Shown piece after piece: positions 7,955 to 16,868 of a DNA stretch of 64,000 bases. Each line of letters opens with the position of its first letter. Within the stretch, counting starts at the first letter, position 1. The notes under the pieces were generated by a model, which was given only the letters and a program-made list of their open reading frames with translations, did no database searches and was not told the DNA's origin. Source of the DNA: Pseudoalteromonas lipolytica (GTDB lineage: Bacteria; Pseudomonadota; Gammaproteobacteria; Enterobacterales; Alteromonadaceae); the NCBI RefSeq assembly GCF_900116435.1, contig NZ_FPAZ01000006.1, positions 62,001 through 126,000 on the forward strand, given 5' to 3'. Made by a program: the position numbers and the translations under genes.

Positions 7955-9295
7955 TTATTTGTATTCTCCGATGCCGCCATAAGCATTTAAACGGTTATAG
8001 AGTGTTTTAGTACTGATCCCCAGCATTTGTGCTGCGATGGTTTTATTACCTTGTACTTTATCCAAGGTTGCGTGGATCAGCTCTTTTTCGACTTCTTCTA
8101 TGGTTTGTCCGGCCATAACCTGGCTGGTCTGTGTTTCTTTATTGACGCGAGAAAATGGTGATTCGAGCGATTCAGGTAAAGTAATAGCACTGCCTTTAGG
8201 GTCGCTCATTATAAAAGCACGGTGAATAGCATGGCGAAGCTCTCGCACATTACCGGGCCAATCATGACTTTCAAGTTCTTTTAGCTGACTTGCTTGCCAT
8301 TTAAAGTCTGTGCCATTTTCTTCGTTTAGTTGCTCTAAAAATGCGTTCGCAAGTAGCGGGATATCTTCTTTGCGCTCACGTAGCGCAGGAATATCAATCG
8401 GAAAAACAGCTAAGCGAAAATAGATATCTTCACGGATCACGTTGTTCTGCGCAAGGTCATCCAACGTCCTGTTGGTTGCTGAAATCACACGGCAGTTCAC
8501 CGCTTGCTCTTTTGTCCCCCCGACACGGGTCACTCGTTTATTTTCGAGGACACGCAATAAATTTGGTTGCATATCAATGGGCATTTCGGTGACTTCGTCT
8601 AAAAATAACGTACCACCAGCAGCTTGCTCAAACACCCCTTCTTTGCGTGCAACAGCCCCTGTGAAAGCGCCTTTTTCGTGGCCAAATAATTCGCTGCCAA
8701 TCAACTCTTTAGAAAATGCACCGCAGTTTGTGGCAACAAGTGGGCCATCGCAGGCTGTCGCATTGTGAATCGCTTGTGCGACGACTTCTTTACCGGCACC
8801 ACTTTCCCCCATGAGCATGACATTGGCAGAGGTTGCTGCGACACGTTCAATCATGGTGTAAAGCTTATGCATAACATCAGATTCACCAATGAGCGTGCCA
8901 AAATGACGTTTAATACTCGGTGCAGACTTTTTCTTTGTATTTGCTTTTTTAGGGTTGAGAACCCTTTCGATGTCTTCGCGCTGAAGGGGTTTAACTAAGT
9001 GCCCTACATTCGCCTCACACATTTCTGCTAATTTCCCCTTCACCGAAGGGTGGCCAGAAATGAGAGTCACTCGCGGGGATTGACCAATTTTTTTAAGGTG
9101 TTCAAGTAGGTGCAGACCACTGCCATCTGGTAACATAAAATCTAAAAAGACGTGGTCGAATGTATTGTTTTCGAACCATTGCTCTGCTTCTGCAAGGTTT
9201 GCAGCTGTATTTATATTATGCCCGAGGAATTCTACAATGTGACACACGACATCACTAAACTCACTGTCATCATCAACTAAAAGCACATTTAACAT
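7955..9295 (-). CDS. NtrC-family sigma54-dependent response regulator
   Basis: Activator of 446 residues: receiver (about 1-115, D52 in VFLDFMLPDGSG, K102), AAA+ domain (about 130-370) with Walker A GESGAGK (163-169), the sigma54-contacting GAFTGA loop (209-214) and an arginine-rich sensor region, and a Fis-type helix-turn-helix at the end (TIAAQMLGISTKTLYNRLN). It is the first gene and only DNA-binding output of the five-gene relay. Its targets are unknown; I found no convincing -24/-12 promoter at its own operon head. Confidence 0.95.
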   Translation of the reverse strand: MLNVLLVDDDSEFSDVVCHIVEFLGHNINTAANLAEAEQWFENNTFDHVFLDFMLPDGSGLHLLEHLKKIGQSPRVTLISGHPSVKGKLAEMCEANVGHLVKPLQREDIERVLNPKKANTKKKSAPSIKRHFGTLIGESDVMHKLYTMIERVAATSANVMLMGESGAGKEVVAQAIHNATACDGPLVATNCGAFSKELIGSELFGHEKGAFTGAVARKEGVFEQAAGGTLFLDEVTEMPIDMQPNLLRVLENKRVTRVGGTKEQAVNCRVISATNRTLDDLAQNNVIREDIYFRLAVFPIDIPALRERKEDIPLLANAFLEQLNEENGTDFKWQASQLKELESHDWPGNVRELRHAIHRAFIMSDPKGSAITLPESLESPFSRVNKETQTSQVMAGQTIEEVEKELIHATLDKVQGNKTIAAQMLGISTKTLYNRLNAYGGIGEYK

Positions 9296-9515
9296 ATTCT
9301 TTCCCTAAGCCTTTTTTTACCATTCTACGCACAGTTTTTCCGAAAATAAAACAACGAGCGTTAGGTAGCTAAGTTATTATTAATTACAACTATATTATCG
9401 CATTAAGTTTCAATTTGGGGTAATTATAATGAATTAAATATTCATAACACGTTATCATAACTCACCAAATATTAAGCTAAGCTGTACTTTAGCGAAGTTG
9501 CTACGTTGTAATTAA

Positions 9516-10028
9516 ATGAAATTATTAAGAAAAGTTATTCATCCAAGCCTAAGTAATGATTATGGTTCGGTATTTATTCGCAACACCGCGCGTGCAATAG
9601 TGCTAAAAGGTGAACACATACTGCTTTTATACACCGCACGCTATGATGACTATAGTCTACCGGGTGGTGGGGTCGATAACGGTGAAAGTATTGAACAAGG
9701 CCTGTACAGAGAGCTTTCAGAAGAAACCGGTGCACAACAGATAAACATAACGCACCCACTAGGCTTATACGAAGAAATTAGGCCGTGGTATAAAGATGAT
9801 TTTGATTGTGTGCATATTAAATCTTACTGCTACTTTTGCGAGATCAACGGTGAGCTAGCCGCGCCCAAAATGGAGCACTACGAAGTACAAAATGGCATGC
9901 AACCAAAGTGGATTAATATTTATGACGCCATCGCTCATAACGAGACCACCTTGGCTATGAGCGAAAAACAAGGTTTATCTATTCAACGAGAAACCTACTT
10001 ACTCAAGCGGATTGCTAACACGCTTTGA
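9516..10028 (+). CDS. Nudix hydrolase
   Basis: Protein of 170 residues with a complete Nudix box, G-x5-E-x7-R-E-x2-E-E-x-G, at residues about 51-73 (GGVDNGES through REL and SEETG). Such enzymes hydrolyse nucleoside diphosphates linked to another moiety using the box glutamates to hold Mg2+; the substrate cannot be told here. It stands alone between the divergent phosphorelay operon and a convergent membrane-protein gene. No clear ribosome site is seen ahead of the ATG, so the start is moderately certain. Confidence 0.85.
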   Translation: MKLLRKVIHPSLSNDYGSVFIRNTARAIVLKGEHILLLYTARYDDYSLPGGGVDNGESIEQGLYRELSEETGAQQINITHPLGLYEEIRPWYKDDFDCVHIKSYCYFCEINGELAAPKMEHYEVQNGMQPKWINIYDAIAHNETTLAMSEKQGLSIQRETYLLKRIANTL

Positions 10029-10046
10029 GGTTTTTTCGATGGAAAA

Positions 10047-10071
10047 GCACGGTATGCCTATAATGCCGTGC
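10047..10071. terminator. Hairpin between convergent genes
   Basis: GCACGGTAT and ATGCCGTGC pair over nine positions (one G-U) around a 7-nt loop. It lies between the Nudix stop and the convergent YgjV-like stop. The minus strand continues into TTTTCC, so it may end the YgjV transcript; the T run is short. Confidence 0.5.
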
Positions 10072-10088
10072 TAATACCTTACTGATAC

Positions 10089-10583
10089 TCATACAGCTTT
10101 AGGCGGCGCATAATAGCGCCATATTCCGACTAAATTACTCAATAAAAATACCGTTTCCATCACCACTGCGACTGGCGAAAACAAGAGCGCGTTATGTGTT
10201 ATCCAACATAGCGTACCTACCACCATCATCAGCCGTAATGATAAGTCTTTACTTTGGAACGAAGCATAAGTCTGAATTAAGGTTGCGGCGAGGGCTATAA
10301 CACTCACCCAGTTATACCAAGTCAGGCTTACAGCAGTCATACTCAGCAACATGAAAACAACCATCATCTTGGTTTTACGGGCAAAAATACAATATACGTA
10401 GCGCACTGCGGCTATGAGCATTAAGCTTGCGGCACTTAAATTATCAAGTAGCAAAAAGTGCACAGAAGTGAGCAACACAGAACTAAACAAACAGGCTAAA
10501 ATAAACTGCCTTTGCTTAAATTGAAATGACGCTAAATCGAGTAATGTGGCAATAGCGACCAAGCATTGCGATAAAATAAACAT
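10089..10583 (-). CDS. ygjV: YgjV-family inner membrane protein
   Basis: About 164 residues with five to six hydrophobic helices, resembling Escherichia coli YgjV in length, helix pattern and a conserved CWITHN segment. An upstream in-frame GTG at 10631 exists, but the ATG at 10583 has AGGAG six bases ahead and gives an N-terminus (MFILSQCLVAIATLLD) that matches the family, so it is chosen. It follows the Crp/Fnr-type gene by 49 bp on the same strand. The function of the family is not established. Confidence 0.75.
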   Translation of the reverse strand: MFILSQCLVAIATLLDLASFQFKQRQFILACLFSSVLLTSVHFLLLDNLSAASLMLIAAVRYVYCIFARKTKMMVVFMLLSMTAVSLTWYNWVSVIALAATLIQTYASFQSKDLSLRLMMVVGTLCWITHNALLFSPVAVVMETVFLLSNLVGIWRYYAPPKAV

Positions 10584-10632
10584 ACCAACTCCTGAAAAAT
10601 CAGCAGTGTAATGTTCCTTAAAATCGCGCACA

Positions 10633-11208
10633 TTAACTTAAGTTAAGGCGCCCTCTAATTCGCGATAATGAAATAGCTGAAATACCTAAATACATTGCGA
10701 CCTCATTTAAACTCAATTGTGCGAGCCAATGCGGTTTGTTATCCAGCAAATATTTATACCTTTGCTCTGGCGTATTCAGTAATAAAAAGGCTTCTTTTGC
10801 CTCTTTAAATAATAGCTGTTGAGTGATTAATTTATGCTTCATTGCTTGCCAATCTGGGTTATCAAATAAAGTCAGTGGCACCTTGATAAGCTCAGCGTCC
10901 CGCATTACTTTAAGTTGGTAAAACGCATTAGTTTCGGTTAGCCAGTTGCCATAAAGCAGTGCAAACTCATCCTGAAAGTAAAACTCTTTGCACTTTTGAG
11001 CGCCCTGCTCTGATACATGTAATGCGCCAAGTACTCCAGATACAATTAAATACCCCGCTTGTTGTTGCTCACCTTGCTGTAGCAGCACATGCTCTTTAGC
11101 GTATCGCTTGAGTGCAATTATGCCCGCAAGCTTATTACGAAACTCATTAGCAAGGTGATGGTAACTATCACCCAAGGGCAGTAACTGAGTATCCGTCAAG
11201 ATTGCCAT
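10633..11208 (-). CDS. Crp/Fnr-family transcriptional regulator
   Basis: Protein of 191 residues with an N-terminal cyclic-nucleotide-binding-like beta roll (about 20-115, including LLQQGEQQQAGYLIVSG) and a C-terminal winged helix whose recognition part is LSLNEVAMYLGISAISLSRIRGRL. It lacks the cysteines of Fnr and the full cAMP-contact motif of Crp, so the ligand is unknown. It overlaps the end of the nitronate monooxygenase gene by 13 bp. AAGG directly abuts the ATG, so a slightly later start is possible. Confidence 0.85.
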   Translation of the reverse strand: MAILTDTQLLPLGDSYHHLANEFRNKLAGIIALKRYAKEHVLLQQGEQQQAGYLIVSGVLGALHVSEQGAQKCKEFYFQDEFALLYGNWLTETNAFYQLKVMRDAELIKVPLTLFDNPDWQAMKHKLITQQLLFKEAKEAFLLLNTPEQRYKYLLDNKPHWLAQLSLNEVAMYLGISAISLSRIRGRLNLS

Positions 11209-12233
11209 CCTTGCATTAATAGCGCGGTTATTTGTTTGGCGTTAATGCCTTCTCTGGCTTTGAAACGCTCACCACACCACAGCGGTGAAAAACCACTGCT
11301 TCCTTGTGCTTCTGCTTTTAAGCGCAGTGCTGTTAAGGCTATCGAGGCATAAGGAAAAGCAGGCGCTTGCGTTGGCATTGCGCCAAGCTCTTGCATAATT
11401 CTGTTTCGTATCCCGCGCGCAGGACGACCCGAGAAAAGAGTGGTGAGCTCAGTATTATTTGCCGCTGTCGTTTTTAATGCTTCACGGTGTAATGCGCTTG
11501 TCGTTGCTTCTTCACATAACAAGTAGGCACTGCCAACTTGTACTGCCGCCACGTTGAGCTCTTTAAACATTTTTACCTGTTCTGGCGTACTAATGCCCCC
11601 AGCCGCAATTATCGGTATATCCAAACATAAACAATCATGAACGAGCTGTTCTGTGCTGGGCTGTGACGATAAATCCATCGATAAAAAGCATCCTCGGTGT
11701 CCACCCGCTTCTTTGCCCTGTGCAATGATTGCATCAACACCACGCTCTTTTAACCAACGAGCTTCGTCTAAAGTCGTTGCTGATGACAAAACCTTGCCAC
11801 CCCATGCTTTGATTTGCGCGATAATTTCTTGATTAGGTAAGCCAAAATGAAAACTAACCACGGGAGGTTTATAAGTCGCAATTGTATCAATTACCTGCTG
11901 ATCAACGGGCTGTCGTGAGGCTTTGCGACTGAATTGCGATGCATCTATTTCAAACTCAGCAAAATATGGGCTTAATAGTTCATGCCACTGCTGTTGCTCA
12001 GCTTCGCTGTACGGGCTGACTTGATGACAAAAGAAGTTTAAATTATATGGCTTATTAGTATGGTGTGTTAAATAGTCCAACTCGTTAATCAGTTGCTCTT
12101 TCGAGAGCATGGCACAAGGTAACGACCCCAAACCTCCCGCTTCACACACCGCAACCGCCAGTTGTGCATTTTGCACCCCTGCCATGGGCGCTTGGATAAT
12201 CGCAAGCTCTGTATTAAACAATGTATTACTCAT
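11196..12233 (-). CDS. Nitronate monooxygenase (2-nitropropane dioxygenase family)
   Basis: FMN-dependent TIM-barrel enzyme of 345 residues that oxidises alkyl nitronates. Visible family features are the N-terminal IIQAPMAGVQ flavin-site strand, the phosphate-binding AAGGIS and VQVGSAYL segments, and the AIIAQGKEAGGHRG motif holding the catalytic histidine region. It heads a three-gene minus-strand group with a Crp/Fnr regulator and a YgjV-like protein. It is divergent from the aldehyde dehydrogenase gene. The physiological role may be detoxification of propionate-3-nitronate-type compounds. Confidence 0.92.
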   Translation of the reverse strand: MSNTLFNTELAIIQAPMAGVQNAQLAVAVCEAGGLGSLPCAMLSKEQLINELDYLTHHTNKPYNLNFFCHQVSPYSEAEQQQWHELLSPYFAEFEIDASQFSRKASRQPVDQQVIDTIATYKPPVVSFHFGLPNQEIIAQIKAWGGKVLSSATTLDEARWLKERGVDAIIAQGKEAGGHRGCFLSMDLSSQPSTEQLVHDCLCLDIPIIAAGGISTPEQVKMFKELNVAAVQVGSAYLLCEEATTSALHREALKTTAANNTELTTLFSGRPARGIRNRIMQELGAMPTQAPAFPYASIALTALRLKAEAQGSSGFSPLWCGERFKAREGINAKQITALLMQGWQS

Positions 12234-12398
12234 AGCCTATCCTTGTAAGTTTTGCAGCCTCTTGCAGTTTTTACATATTTCCACACACACAGAAACCAGA
12301 TAAAAACAAATAAAAGCCAATAAAAACAAAAATCTAAAAAACATTTGAAAAGCTGGTGTTAGCTTTGCACAAGGTCATGTACATTTTGTAAGGAGATA

Positions 12399-13778
12399 AT
12401 GATGACTGATACAGTAACTACAATCAATCCAACAAACGAGCAAACTTTAAATACCTACACTCTCTTGTCTTTACAAGAAGCTAAGGCTGAAATAGATAAA
12501 TGCCATAAAACCTTTTTATCATGGCGCGAGACATCTTTATTAGAGCGAGCTAAATACCTTAATCAACTTGCAAAATTGATTGACGATAATAAACATGAAT
12601 TAGCACAGTTAATGACTGACGAAATGGGCAAGCTTTATCAACAAGGCTTACAAGAAACGGAACTTTGTGCTGCTATATGTCGCTACACAGCCGACCAAGG
12701 CCCTGAGGTCCTCGCCGAAGAAAAACGCGATATGCAAGGTGGCCGCGCCATCATTAGCTACCAACCTATCGGTGTTATCTTAGGTATTCAACCTTGGAAC
12801 TTCCCTCTTTATCAGGTTATTCGTTATGCCTGTGCTAATGTTATGGCTGGTAACATGACCGTGCTAAAACACGCCGGTAACGTATTTGGAATGGCTGAAA
12901 AAATTGAGCAGTTATTTAATGAAGCTGGTTTTCCAACCCATTGCTTTAAAAACTTATTAATCGACGGTAAAACAGCCAGCGAATTAATTGAGCATACCGC
13001 TATTCGCGGGGTCACATTTACTGGCAGTGACAGCACGGGTAAAAAAGTGGCAGAGCGTGCCGGTAAGCATGTCAAGAAAACCGTGCTTGAGCTTGGCAGT
13101 AATGATGCTTACGTTGTCCTTGATGATGCCGACCTTAATACCGCCATTGAGGCATGTACCCAAGGTCGTCTTATCAATAATGGCCAAACATGTGTCGCGG
13201 CGAAACGCTTTGTGGTGGTTGACGCAGTATATAATGACTTTAAAGCACGTATTAAAGAACAGTTTGAGCAAGTAAAACTGGGTGACCCTAATGATGAAAA
13301 CACAGGGCTTGGGCCAATGGCACGTGAAGATTTACGCGCACAGCTTCACCAACAAGTAAGTGACTCTATTGATGCTGGAGCGAAGGCGATTGTCGGTGGC
13401 AGCATGCCAACAGGCACTGGTTTTTACTACCCAGCGACCTTACTTGAAAATGTAAAACCAGGAATGCCAGCCTACGATGATGAGCTATTTGGCCCCGTGG
13501 CCTCTCTGATCCGCGCCAAAGATAATGACGACGCGATGCGTATAGCCAACGACTCGCGTTATGGATTAGGAGGAGGTATTTTTTCTAGCAACGAGAAACA
13601 GGCTGTTGAACTGGCTAGGCTGCATTTTGATACAGGAATGGTAAATATAAATGGCTATGGACTCGCTCAGCCAAACTTGCCGTTTGGTGGAGTGAAAGAC
13701 AGCGGCTATGGCCGAGAGCATGGTGGTTTTGGCTTACGCGAATTTGTAAATATTAAAACCATTATGATCAACCAATAA
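12399..13778 (+). CDS. NAD(P)-dependent aldehyde dehydrogenase (Sad/YneI-like)
   Basis: Aldehyde dehydrogenase of 459 residues. The catalytic cysteine is C265 in NNGQTCVAAKR, the general base is E231 in VLELGSND, and the oxyanion asparagine lies in QPWNFPLYQ. Overall pattern resembles E. coli Sad (YneI), a succinate-semialdehyde dehydrogenase; other semialdehydes are possible. A clear AAGGAG ribosome site precedes two adjacent ATGs. It is a single-gene unit divergent from the nitronate monooxygenase group and ends in a hairpin. Confidence 0.92.
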   Translation: MMTDTVTTINPTNEQTLNTYTLLSLQEAKAEIDKCHKTFLSWRETSLLERAKYLNQLAKLIDDNKHELAQLMTDEMGKLYQQGLQETELCAAICRYTADQGPEVLAEEKRDMQGGRAIISYQPIGVILGIQPWNFPLYQVIRYACANVMAGNMTVLKHAGNVFGMAEKIEQLFNEAGFPTHCFKNLLIDGKTASELIEHTAIRGVTFTGSDSTGKKVAERAGKHVKKTVLELGSNDAYVVLDDADLNTAIEACTQGRLINNGQTCVAAKRFVVVDAVYNDFKARIKEQFEQVKLGDPNDENTGLGPMAREDLRAQLHQQVSDSIDAGAKAIVGGSMPTGTGFYYPATLLENVKPGMPAYDDELFGPVASLIRAKDNDDAMRIANDSRYGLGGGIFSSNEKQAVELARLHFDTGMVNINGYGLAQPNLPFGGVKDSGYGREHGGFGLREFVNIKTIMINQ

Positions 13779-13786
13779 TACTCACT

Positions 13787-13809
13787 GAAAGGGCTCATTG
13801 AGCCCTTTC
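13787..13809. terminator. Hairpin after aldehyde dehydrogenase
   Basis: GAAAGGGCT and AGCCCTTTC form a nine-pair stem around CATTG, between two convergent genes. The following T tract is broken (TCTCATTC), so it may work as a weak bidirectional terminator. Confidence 0.6.
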
Positions 13810-14898
13810 TCATTCATCAAAGGTCGGAACTTGCTGCTTAGATGTCATAGGCATTTTTAACTCTTTAATCGCTTTATCTTTATCAATATCCTCATGTTGT
13901 TTTTGATTTGAAGCAGCGGGGTCATAAGTCAATTCGGTTAATAGTGCAAAATGATCAGAGCCATACTTAGCAAGGCGTTCAATTCGTTTTACACTGAATT
14001 CATCACTGTGGAATAAATGATCAAGCGGCCAACGCATAAAAAAGTAACCCGCATGAAATGTATTAAAAAAGCCGCGTCCTTTACGCGGGTCTAACAACTT
14101 AGAAACTCGCATAAACAAACGCGTGCTCCGTGACCAAGCAACATCATTCAGATCGCCTGCAACGATGCAAGGGCGCGTTCTATTTTTAAGGGCTTTGGCC
14201 AGAATAATAAGCTCGGTATCACGAGGACGCGAGGTGTCTTTTTCGGTGGGACTTGGAGGAGCTGGGTGAATAAAGTGCGCCTCAACTTCTGTATTATTGG
14301 CATCTTCAAATACGATATGAATCGAAGGAATATCCGCTTCGATTAATTCACATACCTGTTGGTGTTTAATTTCAAACTTACTGTATAAATGCATACCGTA
14401 ACGATTATCTTTAGGGCAATAGATACGATATGGGTAATCTGCTTCTAGACAACTGAGCTGCTGTTGCCACGTTTCATTAGATTCAAGCGTGATGAGTAAA
14501 TCTGGTTGGTGGTTTTTTACCAGTTTAATAAGTTTGCCGTAGTGCGTATTCGACATCAGCACATTCGCAGACATTATGCGAATACTGTGAGCATCATCTT
14601 TACTACTTGAGACAACTTCTTTCTTAGCGAACCATGTGTAGGGGTAAATCCAGTTCGCTTGCAGTAGCAAAACCACAAAGCTTATAACAATACAACCGAG
14701 TAAATAATAGCTGTTGGAGAGGTAAAATAACACGCTTGCTCCCAGCAAACATGCTCCTGCAAGATACGCTACTTGCAGCCGCACAAAATCACAACTTCGA
14801 ATTAAATAATGCTGGGAGTACGAAAATGGCAATAGTGAGACAATAAGCAAAAGTACAGACAGTACACTCAATGCATGGCTCATATAACTCATTGGCAC
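13810..14898 (-). CDS. Membrane-anchored endonuclease/exonuclease/phosphatase family protein
   Basis: Protein of 362 residues. Three hydrophobic helices at the N-terminus (about 8-28, 37-60, 65-85) precede an EEP-fold catalytic domain with IMSANVLM, the metal-binding glutamate in LITLESNETW, GDLNDVAWS and the terminal SDHFALL. These enzymes cleave phosphodiesters in nucleic acids, lipids or nucleotides; the membrane anchor and possible periplasmic catalytic face make a non-DNA substrate plausible. It lies 3 bp downstream of the CigR-like gene, possibly co-transcribed. Confidence 0.88.
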   Translation of the reverse strand: MPMSYMSHALSVLSVLLLIVSLLPFSYSQHYLIRSCDFVRLQVAYLAGACLLGASVLFYLSNSYYLLGCIVISFVVLLLQANWIYPYTWFAKKEVVSSSKDDAHSIRIMSANVLMSNTHYGKLIKLVKNHQPDLLITLESNETWQQQLSCLEADYPYRIYCPKDNRYGMHLYSKFEIKHQQVCELIEADIPSIHIVFEDANNTEVEAHFIHPAPPSPTEKDTSRPRDTELIILAKALKNRTRPCIVAGDLNDVAWSRSTRLFMRVSKLLDPRKGRGFFNTFHAGYFFMRWPLDHLFHSDEFSVKRIERLAKYGSDHFALLTELTYDPAASNQKQHEDIDKDKAIKELKMPMTSKQQVPTFDE

Positions 14899-14901
14899 AA
14901 T

Positions 14902-15222
14902 TTATCGGCTCAGAATCGAGACTATTTCGCGGGTATCCTCTACCAAACGAACAATGGTGCCATCAACCTGAATTGAAATTAACCCGTCGTTATTACGCGA
15001 TTTAATCACCTTACCTCGACGATAAATATCGCGGTCAAGTATGTCACCTTTTCGGTATTTCTTTTGCCAACCAGGCGGAAGATCTCCACCATTTTCAAGT
15101 TTTTTCTCTAGACCAGGCGGTAAGCTTTTTCCTTTGTCTTTGTCCTTATCTTTGTCCTTTGCTAAAGCGCCTGTCGCAACAATACTAAGCCCTAAAACAG
15201 CCACTGTTAAAAATATTTTCAT
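14902..15222 (-). CDS. CigR/RcnB-like secreted protein (short paralogue)
   Basis: Secreted protein of 106 residues when started at the ATG at 15222, which has AAGGAAAG in front; a longer reading would delay the signal peptide. The signal peptide ends near TGALA. A KDKDKDKDKGK linker leads to a duplicated motif LPPGLEKK...LPPGWQKKYRKGD and a C-terminal domain (ILDRDIYRRGKVI ... VRLVEDTREIVSIL). This arrangement matches CigR-like proteins, named for a Salmonella anti-virulence factor; the general function is not defined. It is a tandem paralogue of the next gene upstream. Confidence 0.8.
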   Translation of the reverse strand: MKIFLTVAVLGLSIVATGALAKDKDKDKDKGKSLPPGLEKKLENGGDLPPGWQKKYRKGDILDRDIYRRGKVIKSRNNDGLISIQVDGTIVRLVEDTREIVSILSR

Positions 15223-15293
15223 ACGAACTTTCCTTTTTATGTATTCTACTAAGCGTAGCAACTATTTCTGAACTGGGAATGAAAGAGTATAAA

Positions 15294-15312
15294 AAAGCCG
15301 CAAAGCGGCTTT
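15294..15312 (-). terminator. Rho-independent terminator of the His-rich paralogue
   Basis: AAAGCCGC and GCGGCTTT pair over eight positions around three bases. On the minus strand the stem is followed by a run of six T residues (complement of 15291-15296), just after the stop of the His-rich CigR-like gene. It should limit read-through into the short paralogue. Confidence 0.85.
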
Positions 15313-15320
15313 AAACAGGA

Positions 15321-15755
15321 TTAACGATGACGCGACACGATGGATAAAATTTCTCGTGTGTCATGTACTAAGTGTATTAAGCGATCATCAATTTCAATGG
15401 CAATAATGCCATTTCTATCGCGACGCTTTATTACTCGGCCGTGGCGATAAATATCTCTGTCGAGAATATCACCATGATGATAGCGTTTGTACCAACCTGG
15501 CGGTAAGCCACCGCCATAACCTACTTTTTTGTATAAACCGGGTGGTAAATCACGGTAGCTATAGCGGTCATACCTATCGTGATGACAATCACGGTCATGG
15601 CGATGATGCTTATGATGCTTTTTATGTTTATGGTGCTTTTTACGTTCGTGTTTGTACTCGTATCTGTCATGGTCACGATCATGTTTAGCACTCGCTTCTA
15701 TAGGCACCAAACTCAAACCTAGCACGGCTAACGAGATAGTAATTATTTTATTCAT
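15321..15755 (-). CDS. CigR/RcnB-like secreted protein with His-rich linker
   Basis: Secreted protein of 144 residues from the ATG at 15755, which is followed by a signal peptide ending near EASA. Residues about 25-70 are dominated by His, Lys, Arg and Asp (repeated HDRD, KHH and HKHH units). The rest, LPPGLYKK...LPPGWYKRYHHGD and ILDRDIYRHGRVI ... LVHDTREILSIV, aligns closely with the short paralogue downstream, so the two arose by duplication. The His-rich stretch suggests metal or polyanion binding in the periplasm; this is inference. The gene has its own terminator. Confidence 0.8.
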   Translation of the reverse strand: MNKIITISLAVLGLSLVPIEASAKHDRDHDRYEYKHERKKHHKHKKHHKHHRHDRDCHHDRYDRYSYRDLPPGLYKKVGYGGGLPPGWYKRYHHGDILDRDIYRHGRVIKRRDRNGIIAIEIDDRLIHLVHDTREILSIVSRHR

Positions 15756-16015
15756 AATAGAGACCCTCTGCATTTGCTCTTGTTGAAAAGCCTATCAAGC
15801 AAGCCTGAATCATAGATGAAGGGTTACAATTAAAAATAACAAGATCATAAATAACAATACGTTATAAAAACAATCTTTACATTTCTTTAAACTTCTTTGG
15901 CACTTTTCATGACTTTCTTTGTCTGAATGAAAGCTTCAATTAGGAACAATGACTGTGATTAAAAAACCAAAATTACACCCATTGTTTTCGAACACGTTAT
16001 AAAAAAGGATCGTTT

Positions 16016-16834
16016 ATGAATTCATTAAAGTGGTGTTTGATCATTGTGATATTTACGCTAACTGGCTGCAGTACCATGTTGAGTCAACACGGTAATCAAC
16101 AAACTCAATCTAGCTCATTGGTTGACTATTTATACCCAGATCAACAACAACGAGCAGCCGAACAAATCAGTGTGCCCACTCTAAACTTACCCGCCACAGT
16201 GGGTATTGCCTTTATTCCTAACAAATACAACAACGGCCTCCATCATAGTGACGAAATAGCACTACTCAACAAAGTAAAAAAACAATTTATGCAGTATGAC
16301 TATATTGACCGTATCGAAGTCATCCCAAGTACCTACTTAAAGGGAGGCGAGGGGTTTACTACTTTAGAGCAGGTATCACGTTTATACGATGTGGACATTA
16401 TGGCGCTGGTGTCGTATGACCAAGTGTCACAAAGTTTAGAAAATAATGCAGCCTTCTTATACCTCACCATTGTTGGTCTCTATGTCATTCCGGGTAATGA
16501 AAACACGGTGCAAACATTCGTCGATACCGCGGTATTTGATATTAAAAGCCGAAAAATGTTGTTCCGTGCGCCAGGTATCCATAAAGCAGAGAAACGAAGT
16601 ACAGCAATTGGTATCGATGAGGTCGCGAAACAGCAATCGCTAGCAAGTTTTAATGCTGCTGTTGACGACATGATAGGAAATCTAGATAGCGAATTAGGTC
16701 AATTTAAAATTCGCGTTAAAGACGAGAAAATTGCCAATGTCAGCCATAAAAAGGGGCACAGTGGCAGTAGCCTATTTTGGCTTATCGCTTTACTTTTGGG
16801 GGCTGTGTGTCTGCGACGAAAAGCAATTCAATAA
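16016..16834 (+). CDS. Rhombotarget-type lipoprotein with GlyGly-CTERM-like tail
   Basis: Protein of 272 residues with a lipoprotein signal peptide (lipobox LTGC, C18). The body includes a conserved-looking core about residues 60-225 with no known catalytic motif. The C-terminus (about 245-272) has the three-part layout of a GlyGly-CTERM sorting tail: a small-residue stretch GHSGSS, a hydrophobic helix LFWLIALLLGAVCL, and a basic end RRK. From family knowledge, such tails are processed by rhombosortase, an intramembrane rhomboid-like protease, and a family called rhombotarget lipoprotein has exactly this N- and C-terminal combination. No rhombosortase gene is in the window. An AAAGGA site precedes the ATG. 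Confidence 0.75.
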   Translation: MNSLKWCLIIVIFTLTGCSTMLSQHGNQQTQSSSLVDYLYPDQQQRAAEQISVPTLNLPATVGIAFIPNKYNNGLHHSDEIALLNKVKKQFMQYDYIDRIEVIPSTYLKGGEGFTTLEQVSRLYDVDIMALVSYDQVSQSLENNAAFLYLTIVGLYVIPGNENTVQTFVDTAVFDIKSRKMLFRAPGIHKAEKRSTAIGIDEVAKQQSLASFNAAVDDMIGNLDSELGQFKIRVKDEKIANVSHKKGHSGSSLFWLIALLLGAVCLRRKAIQ

Positions 16835-16868
16835 TCGCGAAAGCTTTTACACACCGTTAAAAGCAGTT

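Noticed and set aside
9296..9515. Sigma54 (-24/-12) promoter at the phosphorelay operon head
   Set aside because: No GG-N10-GC arrangement in the right orientation was found by eye.
15041..15271. Plus-strand open frame over the CigR-like gene
   Set aside because: It is the complement of the Lys-Asp and LPPG repeats of the real gene on the minus strand.
15898..15915. Sigma54-type promoter before the rhombotarget lipoprotein
   Set aside because: TTGGCAC is present but the -12 element does not follow at the correct spacing.
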